Virus record (IMG/VR): IMGVR_UViG_3300025892_004198
Span: 1 to 31,759 of that record
DNA: 31,759 nucleotides
Direction: 5' to 3' (one strand)
From: a virus
Below are positions 15,957-23,209 of the stretch, piece by piece. A program made the position numbers and the translations under genes. Numbering within the stretch: position 1 is the stretch's first letter; every line of letters starts with the position of its first letter. Below the pieces are notes generated by a model. It was given only the letters and a program-made list of their open reading frames with translations. It was not told where the DNA came from and searched no databases.

Positions 15957-16075
15957 TTATCTTTTTGTACAGCTACCTTTCGAATATGCCTTTTTCCCTG
16001 ACGTAGGCTTATAGCCCGACCAGCAACGTCCTTTCATCTTTGGTTTCGCTTTTGGTTTCGGTTTACCTTTGGCAT
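15957..16075 (-). CDS. Tiny basic protein with CWxGYxPTxGKKxYxKGSC motif, reading frame disrupted
   Basis: The minus frame ending at 15957 reads GRCWSGYKPTSGKKAYSKGS and then CTKR-stop, preceded by Lys/Pro repeats. This Cys-Trp...Gly-Ser-Cys signature is, from memory, common as a short module in giant-virus proteins, alone or at C-termini. The only in-frame ATG gives 26 residues (15957-16037). A better ATG in AAAAATG context lies at 16075, but one frame off: one extra base within its first few codons would yield a continuous protein of about 39 residues. It is either a real small gene with an indel in the assembly, or a recently broken one. It fills the otherwise empty gap between genes. Confidence 0.55.
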
Positions 16076-16097
16076 TTTTAATACTTAAATATATGCT

Positions 16098-16643
16098 TTA
16101 TACTTCACAATATTTAGTTGTATATTTCATAGGGCGTCCCTTTTCTTTCCACTCGTTGTTTTTTTTCTTGTAATATTTTCTGTAACTACGAACAGCGTCC
16201 ACTTTGTTATTTCTATAGACAACACACTCGTCTGGCATAGCCAGTGGGAAAGGCGTGCAGTTGGTTTTCTTAATCTTGCCACATGGTTTTTTTATATCCC
16301 GAGTCTCGGCAGGCGGATAGTACCCTAACTTTCTGAGTGCTATAAAATGCGCATGGCATTTGTGAATTTTTTTGTATCTGCGGGTGTACTCTCTGGACAG
16401 TTTAAATGCAAGTTTTATCGTGTATTCCCAGTTTTCTAGCGTTTGGCGAACCCATATAGCAGTCGGGTGCCACTTGTGAGTGAGCTTGTAGGGCGTTACG
16501 TCTAGATTATCTACAGGCGCGTTGCCAACATGAGCAGCAGCCCATAGTAGCTGTGCTGTTTCCAATACCATTTTCACAGCATGGCGATTGCAGTGTCTGC
16601 GCACATTTTTACCCTGCTTTCGGTGGAGAAGGAACAGATTCAT
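16098..16643 (-). CDS. Conserved phage/giant-virus protein of unknown function
   Basis: 181 residues from ATG 16643; the open frame upstream has only a GTG. The pattern HCNRHAVKMVLETAQLL, then THKWHPTAIWVR, then a YTRRYKKIHKC segment and TPFPLAMPDE before DAVRSYRKYY matches a family I know from phages and large viruses, usually left as hypothetical. Many conserved His, Trp and basic residues suggest an enzyme or nucleic-acid binder, but no activity can be named. A near-match of the class I motif (ACGGTGTG, 16672-16679) is 29 nt upstream. Confidence 0.8.
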   Translation of the reverse strand: MNLFLLHRKQGKNVRRHCNRHAVKMVLETAQLLWAAAHVGNAPVDNLDVTPYKLTHKWHPTAIWVRQTLENWEYTIKLAFKLSREYTRRYKKIHKCHAHFIALRKLGYYPPAETRDIKKPCGKIKKTNCTPFPLAMPDECVVYRNNKVDAVRSYRKYYKKKNNEWKEKGRPMKYTTKYCEV

Positions 16644-16644
16644 T

Positions 16645-16860
16645 TTAGTTAGACACACATTCAAGGTTGTACACACCGTTACAAATAGCTCTGATAAAAG
16701 ACAGCTGGTGTTCGCCCGGAGTCTGTAGCTTGTTCATAAAAGTCTTGAACATATCAGATGGTTTTTCGAAATCGTCGCCATGCGCTTCTATATGCCCATC
16801 TTTTTTTAAGACCCCCATAGCGATTTTTTCACCAGCCACATAACATTCGATTTTGTCCAT
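16645..16860 (-). CDS. Small hypothetical protein, 71 aa
   Basis: ATG 16860 is the first Met in a frame open to a GTG upstream. Compact alpha/beta-looking sequence (GVLKKDGHIEAHGDDFEKPSDMFKTF) faintly like RAMA-type modules, not enough to assign. It ends one base before the next minus gene starts, so the two may be co-transcribed, although the downstream gene has its own promoter-like motif inside this one. Confidence 0.6.
   Translation of the reverse strand: MDKIECYVAGEKIAMGVLKKDGHIEAHGDDFEKPSDMFKTFMNKLQTPGEHQLSFIRAICNGVYNLECVSN
16672..16679 (-). promoter_or_regulatory. Variant class I motif ACGGTGTG
   Basis: One mismatch from the octamer, 29 nt before ATG 16643, within the end of the upstream coding region. 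Spacing makes it credible. Confidence 0.4.
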
Positions 16861-17034
16861 TTGAAGACGCACCGTAAAGTTAGTATCCTGGTGACCAAAG
16901 TTGATCGATGTAACCGAATATAACGCTTAGCTCAGAAAGTTCCAAATTTTTAAATTTGACTGGGGTATCAAAATCAGTATTGTTCCCTCTTTTCATTCAC
17001 TGGAAGTTTCTTTTCTTCAACGGTCATTTTGTGA

Positions 17035-17042
17035 ACGGTGTA
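17035..17042 (+). promoter_or_regulatory. Class I motif ACGGTGTA of ribonucleotide reductase
   Basis: AACGGTGTATATA context, 29 nt before ATG 17071. The 210-nt gap 16861-17070 shows no other feature. Confidence 0.75.
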
Positions 17043-17070
17043 TATAACCTAGATAAATTGTCTAACCAAC

Positions 17071-19248
17071 ATGCTCGTCCAGAAAAGAAATGGATCCACT
17101 GAACCCGTCTCTAAGACAAAGGTACACCGCTTTCTGAGCCACGTGAGCGAAGGGAAGACGAGTGGCTTGGTTGAAACCATCATGAAGGGTATTCCAGCCA
17201 ATATAACCGCACCACAGCTAAACAAATATTTCGCCAACACTGCCCAATCAGCTGGATTTGGTCTCGTAGCAGGACGTATTGAAATGATGGACATCCATAA
17301 GCAGACGTCTCCCAGCTTCACAAAAGCCATGCTTAGTCTCCCCCTAGACCCTGTTTTCCACACCAAGATTCAGCGACTCCAACTGGATGAGCATATATTG
17401 CACAACAATGATTTCACTTATGATCTTTTTGCTCTCAGAACTTTGCAGAGGTCTTACTTGATGCGAAACAAAGAAGGAGTCCTCATCGAGCGACCACAGT
17501 ATATGCTTATGAGGGTTGCTGCTTCTCTTTATGATACAGTGGAGGAAACTGTCAATTGCTACAAATCACTCTCTGCCAAAGAATACACGCACGCTACACC
17601 GACTCTCTTCAATGCAGGGATGCCCAATGGGCAATATGCCTCCTGTTTTCTCGGATGCATGCAGGATGACAGCATCCTTGGGATTTTTAATACTGTTAAA
17701 CAGTGTGCGCTCATTAGCAAGACTGCTGGTGGTATAGGGTTAAGTATCTCAAACATTCGTTCCACTGGGGCTCACATTCAAGGGGCTATGGGCAAATCAA
17801 ATGGTCTTGTACCTATGCTTCGAGTGTTTAACGAGACTGCAAGGTACGTAGACCAGGGACGCAGGAGGAAGGGGTCCTTTGCCATGTATCTAGAACCGTG
17901 GCACCCAGACATAGAAGCTTTTCTGGATCTCCGAAAGAATCACGGAGACGAAAATAGTAAAGCACGTGATCTATTCACAGCTCTCTGGGTGCCCGATCTT
18001 TTTATGGAGAGGGTTGAAAAGGATGAATCGTGGACCTTATTCTGTCCTAAAACGATCAACCTGCAAGAATACCACTCGGAAGAGTTTAACCAGAAATATG
18101 TTGAAGCAGAAGCAACTTTGCCAGGACGCAAGATTAAAGCCAGGGAACTTTGGGAAAAAATTATTCGGTCCCAAATCGAAACCGGAACCCCGTATGTCAT
18201 GTTCAAGGACCGTGTGAACTCCTGCAGCAATCAGCAACACCTTGGAACCATTAAAGGGAGTAATCTATGCGTGGAAGTCTGCGAATACACCTCCCCAGAT
18301 GAGATTGCGGTCTGTACTCTTGCCTCTATGGCTCTGCCTGCGTTCGTAAAAGGTACATTCCAGTTTGATAAGTTCGGAGCCAGAGTTGAAGAAGTTGTGC
18401 GTCATTTAGACAGGGTGATCGACCAGACTTACTATCCACTTGGAGAAGCAGAGACTTCCAACATGAAACATCGCCCAATGGGTATTGGGGTGCAGGGGCT
18501 ATCGGATGTCTTCCAAATGCACGACCTGCCTTATGAATCTCAGGGAGCATTGGACTTGGATGCAGCTATCTTTGAGACCATGTATTACCATGCACTGAAA
18601 TCATCCTGCCAGCTTGCTCAAGAAATGGGTCCTCACTACAGTTTTGAGGGGAGCCCTGCTTCCAAGGGCATTCTCCAATTTGATTTTTATGGGCTGAAGC
18701 CTAACAGATATGACTGGGACGGACTGAAGAAACAGATCATGACACACGGTCTCAGGAATTCTTTGCTCATTGCGCTCATGCCTACAGCAAGTACAGCGCA
18801 GATTCTGGGTAATTCGGAAGGCACCGACCCAAGAACCTCCAACCTGTACAACCGCAGGGTCCTTTCTGGTGAATTTATGGTAGAAAACCACGTGCTACGG
18901 TCCAAAGTGAACAACTGGGAAGAAGTGAAAAAGGTGATGCTAAGAGACTACGGGAGTGTGCAGAATGCTCCTATTTCCGATAACCATAAGGCTGTGTTCA
19001 AGAACGTGTGGGAAATTAGTCAGAAATATGTTATACAGCACGCTGCTAAAAGACAACCCTTTGTTTGTCAGAGTCAGAGCATGAACCTGCACCTGGCTGA
19101 ACCTACAATGAATAAAGTGAATGCGATGTTATTTTACGCTTGGAAAGCTAAACTTAAGACTGGAATGTATTACCTGAGGAGCCGCCCCAAAGTCAACCCC
19201 ATACAGGTCAACGAGGTTGAAGACGTGTGTATGAGTTGTAGTGCGTGA
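17071..19248 (+). CDS. Ribonucleoside-diphosphate reductase large subunit, class Ia
   Basis: 725 residues, close to eukaryotic and viral large subunits. It converts ribonucleotides to deoxyribonucleotides with a small radical subunit not in this window. Visible elements: an ATP-cone at the N-terminus (VQKRNGSTEPVSKTKV), redox cysteine C192 (YASCFLGC), the catalytic loop N398, C400, E402 (GSNLCVEV), partner C415 (CTLASMAL), the Tyr pair Y700/Y701 for radical transfer, and the C-terminal thiols C720 and C723 (VCMSCSA). All key residues are present, so it should be active. The class I motif groups it with DNA synthesis genes. Confidence 0.97.
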   Translation: MLVQKRNGSTEPVSKTKVHRFLSHVSEGKTSGLVETIMKGIPANITAPQLNKYFANTAQSAGFGLVAGRIEMMDIHKQTSPSFTKAMLSLPLDPVFHTKIQRLQLDEHILHNNDFTYDLFALRTLQRSYLMRNKEGVLIERPQYMLMRVAASLYDTVEETVNCYKSLSAKEYTHATPTLFNAGMPNGQYASCFLGCMQDDSILGIFNTVKQCALISKTAGGIGLSISNIRSTGAHIQGAMGKSNGLVPMLRVFNETARYVDQGRRRKGSFAMYLEPWHPDIEAFLDLRKNHGDENSKARDLFTALWVPDLFMERVEKDESWTLFCPKTINLQEYHSEEFNQKYVEAEATLPGRKIKARELWEKIIRSQIETGTPYVMFKDRVNSCSNQQHLGTIKGSNLCVEVCEYTSPDEIAVCTLASMALPAFVKGTFQFDKFGARVEEVVRHLDRVIDQTYYPLGEAETSNMKHRPMGIGVQGLSDVFQMHDLPYESQGALDLDAAIFETMYYHALKSSCQLAQEMGPHYSFEGSPASKGILQFDFYGLKPNRYDWDGLKKQIMTHGLRNSLLIALMPTASTAQILGNSEGTDPRTSNLYNRRVLSGEFMVENHVLRSKVNNWEEVKKVMLRDYGSVQNAPISDNHKAVFKNVWEISQKYVIQHAAKRQPFVCQSQSMNLHLAEPTMNKVNAMLFYAWKAKLKTGMYYLRSRPKVNPIQVNEVEDVCMSCSA

Positions 19249-19250
19249 GA

Positions 19251-19280
19251 TATAAATATAAACTTTTTGTTTTTTAAATG
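19251..19280 (+). promoter_or_regulatory. Class II promoter of the 53-aa gene
   Basis: TATAAATA (19251-19258), 20 nt before the start, and TAAATG (19275-19280): the cleanest plus-strand copy of this architecture. Confidence 0.6.
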
Positions 19281-19439
19281 GACTTTACAGACTATGAGAT
19301 TAACCAGGCGGCAGACATTAATACGACTGAGGAAAGAAGGATGGAGCAGCGTGCACAAGAAGAAGAAGAGTTTACTTTGTATTTAGCATCTCTTTCGCCA
19401 CCTTTTCGCCATGTTTGTGCATTGTTTTTAAAGTATTAA
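19278..19439 (+). CDS. Small acidic hypothetical protein, 53 aa
   Basis: Begins MDFTDYEINQAADINTTEER, continues with a glutamate-rich helix and ends FRHVCALFLKY. ATG in TTTAAATGG with TATAAATA 20 nt upstream, a full class II promoter. The 3' 68 nt overlap the convergent lipase gene. It fills an otherwise unexplained gap. No family can be assigned. Confidence 0.6.
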   Translation: MDFTDYEINQAADINTTEERRMEQRAQEEEEFTLYLASLSPPFRHVCALFLKY

Positions 19440-20244
19440 AATTCCTATTTACAACATCGCAATAATATCCTTTTTTAGGCACGTATACGCGTACTGTTTT
19501 GTCTGCAACTTTAAACACCCCACCCCCTCTTATATCTTGTCCTACTAATTCGCTTAAGTCGTCGAGATCTCTGTTTAAATTGTACCATGTGTTCTCGCTC
19601 AAAGTGTTAAACACCCTTCCAACCAACTGATACTTTGACATATAACCAGAAGATTTAACGAACTCGGTATGGGTTGTAGGGTAACATATCATTACATCCA
19701 AGTCACCTTCGCTCCAGTGTGCTTTGATTTCATCGATGGGCAGGATGTGTGCAACTGCTCCATCACAATAATTCATATTGTCCATTTGGACGGATTCGAA
19801 TACAACAGGTATAGACGCGCTCGCAGCCACCTGTGAGACACTGGGGGTCGGACCAAAGGACTGATACCTACCTTCTGTCTGGTTATAGGTCCCTACGTAC
19901 AGTTCTCTGTATTTTTCATCCCATTCTTCGCTGACGATGTCCGGCAGCTCGCTTTTAAAGAGCCCCCCGTGCCAAAAGAAGGCTTTTGCAAGGCTGACGA
20001 CAGAGCCCATAACAGACCAATGCGTAGCAATGGTCCTGTGAGAGTCCATTAGGTGATCAATACTTCTAATAAAATTAGTTCTGTCTTCTATATCTACCTG
20101 TGCTATTTTTGTGCCTATCAGCGCCCCTGCAGAAATTCCACATACTTTTTTCCACTCGGTAATCGAAGGTCGTGTTACAAACACACCTTTCAACATACCA
20201 AGTACATAAGCGCTGTGATCTCCACCTGAACTAATGGCTAACAT
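19372..20244 (-). CDS. Patatin-like phospholipase
   Basis: 290 residues from ATG 20244. The patatin Ser-Asp dyad is visible: S38 in GISAG (GxSxG) and D161 in CDGAV (DG[GA]). The N-terminal oxyanion loop is SSGGDHSAYVLG in place of the common DGGGxRG. The segment ASASIPVVFES matches the conserved ASxAxPxxFxP region. The enzyme should cut acyl chains from phospholipids, possibly for membrane remodelling, entry or egress. No signal peptide. Class II promoter: TTAAATG with TATAAA 21 nt upstream. Confidence 0.88.
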   Translation of the reverse strand: MLAISSGGDHSAYVLGMLKGVFVTRPSITEWKKVCGISAGALIGTKIAQVDIEDRTNFIRSIDHLMDSHRTIATHWSVMGSVVSLAKAFFWHGGLFKSELPDIVSEEWDEKYRELYVGTYNQTEGRYQSFGPTPSVSQVAASASIPVVFESVQMDNMNYCDGAVAHILPIDEIKAHWSEGDLDVMICYPTTHTEFVKSSGYMSKYQLVGRVFNTLSENTWYNLNRDLDDLSELVGQDIRGGGVFKVADKTVRVYVPKKGYYCDVVNRNFNTLKTMHKHGEKVAKEMLNTK

Positions 20245-20270
20245 TTAATTATCCTACCCCTTCATTTATA
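20242..20270 (-). promoter_or_regulatory. Class II promoter of the patatin gene
   Basis: TAAATG (20242-20247) and TATAAA on the minus strand (20265-20270), in the 26-nt gap before the next gene. Confidence 0.5.
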
Positions 20271-20618
20271 TCACTTCATTACAAGTCGTTCTTTGACGGT
20301 GGTCATCTGTGATTTGAACACTGCCACATCCAATTTACCATCAGCGTCCATATGTTCCCGAATCGTTTTCTCATTCCAAGGCACATGCTTGCTAGACTTA
20401 ATTTCACACTGTACCCCTCCAATCTTCATCTTTTTCCGATCGCTCGTCCTCAGATAATCCTCCACTTCGTCTGCTTTCCTCTTCATGGTCTCCATAAGCA
20501 TCTTCCTCTTCTGATTCAGCTCGGATAGTTGAGACCTTGCTAGAACCCAATCCTTCGTCTGTGGCATGTCCTCTGATTCCGATTCCGATTCCGTATCTGT
20601 CTGATGGGGGGAGTTCAT
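20271..20618 (-). CDS. Hypothetical charged protein with Ser-Glu repeat
   Basis: 115 residues from ATG 20618. Residues 9-16 are alternating Ser/Glu encoded by a short repeated hexamer (20575-20595), then a charged helix (QLSELNQKRKMLMETMKRKADEVEDYL) suited to a coiled coil, then a basic alpha/beta segment. The frame extends upstream to another ATG at 20687, but the class I motif 29 nt before 20618 fixes the start. It overlaps the membrane-protein ORF below by 215 nt in another frame on the same strand. No family recognised. Confidence 0.65.
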   Translation of the reverse strand: MNSPHQTDTESESESEDMPQTKDWVLARSQLSELNQKRKMLMETMKRKADEVEDYLRTSDRKKMKIGGVQCEIKSSKHVPWNEKTIREHMDADGKLDVAVFKSQMTTVKERLVMK

Positions 20619-20730
20619 GGTGTTTGCCTTTACAACATTCTCCAAATACACCGTTACGGCAAGCGAACAAAGTAATAATGACCACACCTGTGATAGCGAA
20701 GATCACTGTAAACCACACCGGAGCAGACAT
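20404..20730 (-). CDS. Small single-pass membrane protein overlapping the previous gene
   Basis: 108 residues from ATG 20730. A hydrophobic helix at 6-23 (WFTVIFAITGVVIITLFA) is followed by a cysteine-containing cytoplasmic-like segment and a long Glu/Ser/Arg-rich tail read from the same DNA as the Ser/Glu repeat gene. The first 37 residues lie outside the overlap and look authentic. The tail may extend only because the overlapping gene lacks stops in this frame. AT-rich TATATATTC lies 15-25 nt upstream. Confidence 0.5.
   Translation of the reverse strand: MSAPVWFTVIFAITGVVIITLFACRNGVFGECCKGKHHELPPSDRYGIGIGIRGHATDEGLGSSKVSTIRAESEEEDAYGDHEEESRRSGGLSEDERSEKDEDWRGTV
20647..20654 (-). promoter_or_regulatory. 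Class I motif ACGGTGTA for the gene starting at 20618
   Basis: AACGGTGTAT on the minus strand, 29 nt before ATG 20618, inside the coding part of the overlapping membrane protein. Confidence 0.65.
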
Positions 20731-20781
20731 TTCCGATAGGGGCTCTGAATATATAGACAAACATCAAGATTAAACTGACAC

Positions 20782-21978
20782 CTAAAATCGCAATGCTCCG
20801 AATATTTCCATTAATCTTTTTTGCCTTTTGGGAGCTGGGTAGTCTATAGAAGGTTCCTCGCGTTCAGACCATGTAGGTTCATTTTGTTCTTCCCTCATCA
20901 TTTGTTCCCCATCAATTCCGAACTGTGGACCAAAAGTCGTTATTTCGTCTTCTGTAAATGACCCCCCCAGCGTCTCACGTGCAGCGTTTATCGCCATCCG
21001 TGCACGTTCTCTGACTAGGAAATCGGATGACCCCATCCCAGTTTGACTCGCGGCTTCATTTTCCGAATGAAAGGAATCCAACTCGTGCTGTATCTGCACC
21101 TTTCGAGTTCTATAAAAATCATTACGAATAAGCCCCGTCGTGCGATCTTTAAACCCACAGGCAAATGTAAAACCAAGCGGATCCCATGCGATGCAAGTGA
21201 CACGTGGTAACACCCTTGTATATAATATCTTCCCTGTCAAATTCATAACAAACAGTTCAGCATTAGCTATACCACTATTTTTAATACCAACAATATATTG
21301 CATGTCTGGAGAGAACGAACATAAAGTATAAGTAAATCCAAGATCGTCCCTTTCTATTCCAATATGGTTTTTTGAAACTGTTTTTTCTTTTAGATCCCAA
21401 ACGGTGAATGAATTATAATTATAGCTGAACGCAGCAAATCTACCATCTGGTGAGAATAATAAAGACTTTATTCGTGCACCGGTTTGGTACGTAGCAAGCG
21501 TGTTTTCGCGTTCAGTACTCCACACTGCCACAATTCCACCCCGATCTGCTGTCAACGCCCTGTGTTTATGTGAATCAGCGAACTGCACATGAGTTATATT
21601 ACCCTGGGTCCATGTACGAATCAGGTCGTCTTGAATATTTAACTGAACGGTGTCCCACATAGTCGATGCAATTACAGATGCTACATTTGAATCGACTGAC
21701 ACGAACCACTCTGGGGAATACTTTACAATATAGTCAAATAAGTTGTATGCATAGTCTAATAAGAACTCTAGTTTGGGCTTCCCCCTGCATGAATGATCAT
21801 ACAAACTAATATCAGACATATAGTTTTGAGTGTCCCTAACTTCAGACACAATGTTTCTCCCATCTGCAGAGAACGCTATCGATGTCACGCCTCCATATGT
21901 TAACTCCAAATTCCCAGGTACGAAATGTGGTCCACTAGCTACACCTAAAAGTACATCATCCTTACTTTCACCAGACAT
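20782..21978 (-). CDS. WD-repeat-like beta-propeller protein ending in LRF
   Basis: 398 residues from ATG 21978. Repeated propeller blades are visible: SIAFSADGRNIV, VQFADSHKHRAL, LLFSPDGRFAAFSYNYNSF then TVWDLK, and IAWDPLGFTFACGF. Residues about 320-398 are charged and probably disordered, with basic PKRQKR near the end. The last residues are FGALRF; three other proteins here share the final LRF. A role as a protein-interaction scaffold is likely; ligand unknown. TATA-like TATATATA 23 nt upstream; start context AAAAATG; no class I motif. Confidence 0.8.
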   Translation of the reverse strand: MSGESKDDVLLGVASGPHFVPGNLELTYGGVTSIAFSADGRNIVSEVRDTQNYMSDISLYDHSCRGKPKLEFLLDYAYNLFDYIVKYSPEWFVSVDSNVASVIASTMWDTVQLNIQDDLIRTWTQGNITHVQFADSHKHRALTADRGGIVAVWSTERENTLATYQTGARIKSLLFSPDGRFAAFSYNYNSFTVWDLKEKTVSKNHIGIERDDLGFTYTLCSFSPDMQYIVGIKNSGIANAELFVMNLTGKILYTRVLPRVTCIAWDPLGFTFACGFKDRTTGLIRNDFYRTRKVQIQHELDSFHSENEAASQTGMGSSDFLVRERARMAINAARETLGGSFTEDEITTFGPQFGIDGEQMMREEQNEPTWSEREEPSIDYPAPKRQKRLMEIFGALRF

Positions 21979-22023
21979 TTTTTAAGACACAATATATGAA
22001 TATATATAGAGTTTTTTTTCAAA

Positions 22024-22248
22024 ATGCCTACTGTAAGACGGCGCCCACATTGTGGCAAAATCGGTCTCATGTTCACATACCAGCCTGTTGCACGTGTCAG
22101 GTCTCATATCACCAAAAGCGGTAACCAAGACACCACCGCTGCCACAATCAGGAACAGACCCATATCGTCCAGTTCACGCACCACACCACCCTCGACCATC
22201 TCTCCCACCACGCCAGACAGGTTCATAATAGACACAAACAGGGCATAA
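22024..22248 (+). CDS. Possible small basic protein, 74 aa
   Basis: ATG 22024 follows an AT-rich gap shared with the divergent WD-like gene. The product is rich in Arg, Ser and Thr, with a cysteine near the start and no hydrophobic helix. Two thirds of it is antisense to the end of the transporter gene, so its composition may simply mirror that gene. The first 27 codons lie in the gap. No family. Kept as a weak candidate. Confidence 0.25.
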   Translation: MPTVRRRPHCGKIGLMFTYQPVARVRSHITKSGNQDTTAATIRNRPISSSSRTTPPSTISPTTPDRFIIDTNRA

Positions 22249-23183
22249 GATACACCCTCGGACCCGTCCGTACTTAACTTTGCAGCTCCGATCACAAGAG
22301 GCAATACAAAACACATCCCAGCCACACCGCCTATGACACTCCGAATCATCTCCATCTCAAAAGCCGGCGCACCTGCATACGTACAGAAGGCTAATACTGA
22401 ACTGGTGATTCCCAGAACTACTGCTAGTCGGAGGCACGCTTTATAATTGTCAATATACTGGAAGAAGAAAGACACAACACAAGCTGCCATAGAACCGGTC
22501 ACGCTAATAAGCGACAACTCAATCGGTTCTAACTTATCTTTCAGAGTGTAGAAGAAGACATTGTTCACTTCGGGAGTAAGACCCATAAAAACCGCAATCA
22601 ACACAAGATGTCGCATGGCATAGATGGATTTGAGCGCGTTCTTCAAAGAGGATGATTCCTGGGCTGGTTCTTTAATGTTCCAGATCATTAGGGATAAGAC
22701 AAACGGTCCGATGGCAGAGATCCGAAGCACCGTGCTATACCCCAAATACTCGTAAGCCATCCCCGCTAGCCCGGTGCCGATCATGGACCCAAACGATCTC
22801 GCTGTCCAACAATTACTCTGCAGAGCTTTCCCACGCGTCTTCGTGTACGTCACCACAATAGAATCGGAAGCCACGTCCGCATAGCAAATGCACAGGGACG
22901 ACAGGGTCATGCCATAGACGATATGTTCACCAAAGTTGGGCAGATAAGCAAGCGCGAGTGCGCTCGCGAAAGCCCCTAAACAGACGCTCGCCCTTCTCCC
23001 TGTTTTATCAGATATGAAACCGTAAAAGGGTTTAAACGCCCAAGGCAAACTCACACAAGACCAAGCAAAGGCTAAATCGGAAGAAGAGAAATTATACATG
23101 TTGACCATCTGGAACTGTACAGAGAGAGAAATAAAGGCAAAGGTGAAGCCGTACACTGTGTAGGCAAAGTACAGAGTTTGCAT
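22104..23183 (-). CDS. BT1/folate-biopterin-type membrane transporter
   Basis: 359 residues from ATG 23183; the frame is open 30 nt further to a GTG that overlaps the helicase stop. Around eleven to twelve hydrophobic helices. Conserved features of the BT1 branch of the major facilitator superfamily: PWAFKPFYGFISDKTGRR between helices 2 and 3, and ADVASDSIVV with GKALQSNCWTARSFGSMIGT. Family members carry folates, pterins or S-adenosylmethionine in protists and plants. With the viral thymidylate synthase consuming folate, folate uptake is an attractive role, but substrate cannot be read from sequence. It follows the helicase by 26 nt and may be co-transcribed. Confidence 0.82.
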   Translation of the reverse strand: MQTLYFAYTVYGFTFAFISLSVQFQMVNMYNFSSSDLAFAWSCVSLPWAFKPFYGFISDKTGRRASVCLGAFASALALAYLPNFGEHIVYGMTLSSLCICYADVASDSIVVTYTKTRGKALQSNCWTARSFGSMIGTGLAGMAYEYLGYSTVLRISAIGPFVLSLMIWNIKEPAQESSSLKNALKSIYAMRHLVLIAVFMGLTPEVNNVFFYTLKDKLEPIELSLISVTGSMAACVVSFFFQYIDNYKACLRLAVVLGITSSVLAFCTYAGAPAFEMEMIRSVIGGVAGMCFVLPLVIGAAKLSTDGSEGVSYALFVSIMNLSGVVGEMVEGGVVRELDDMGLFLIVAAVVSWLPLLVI

Positions 23184-23209
23184 TGTTGTAAGATTGTACA
23201 GGTTAATAC

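Noticed and set aside
17113-17120. TACACCGC, and TACACCGA at 17595, within the reductase gene
   Set aside because: Single-mismatch matches on the minus strand without a start codon of a credible gene downstream; expected by chance.
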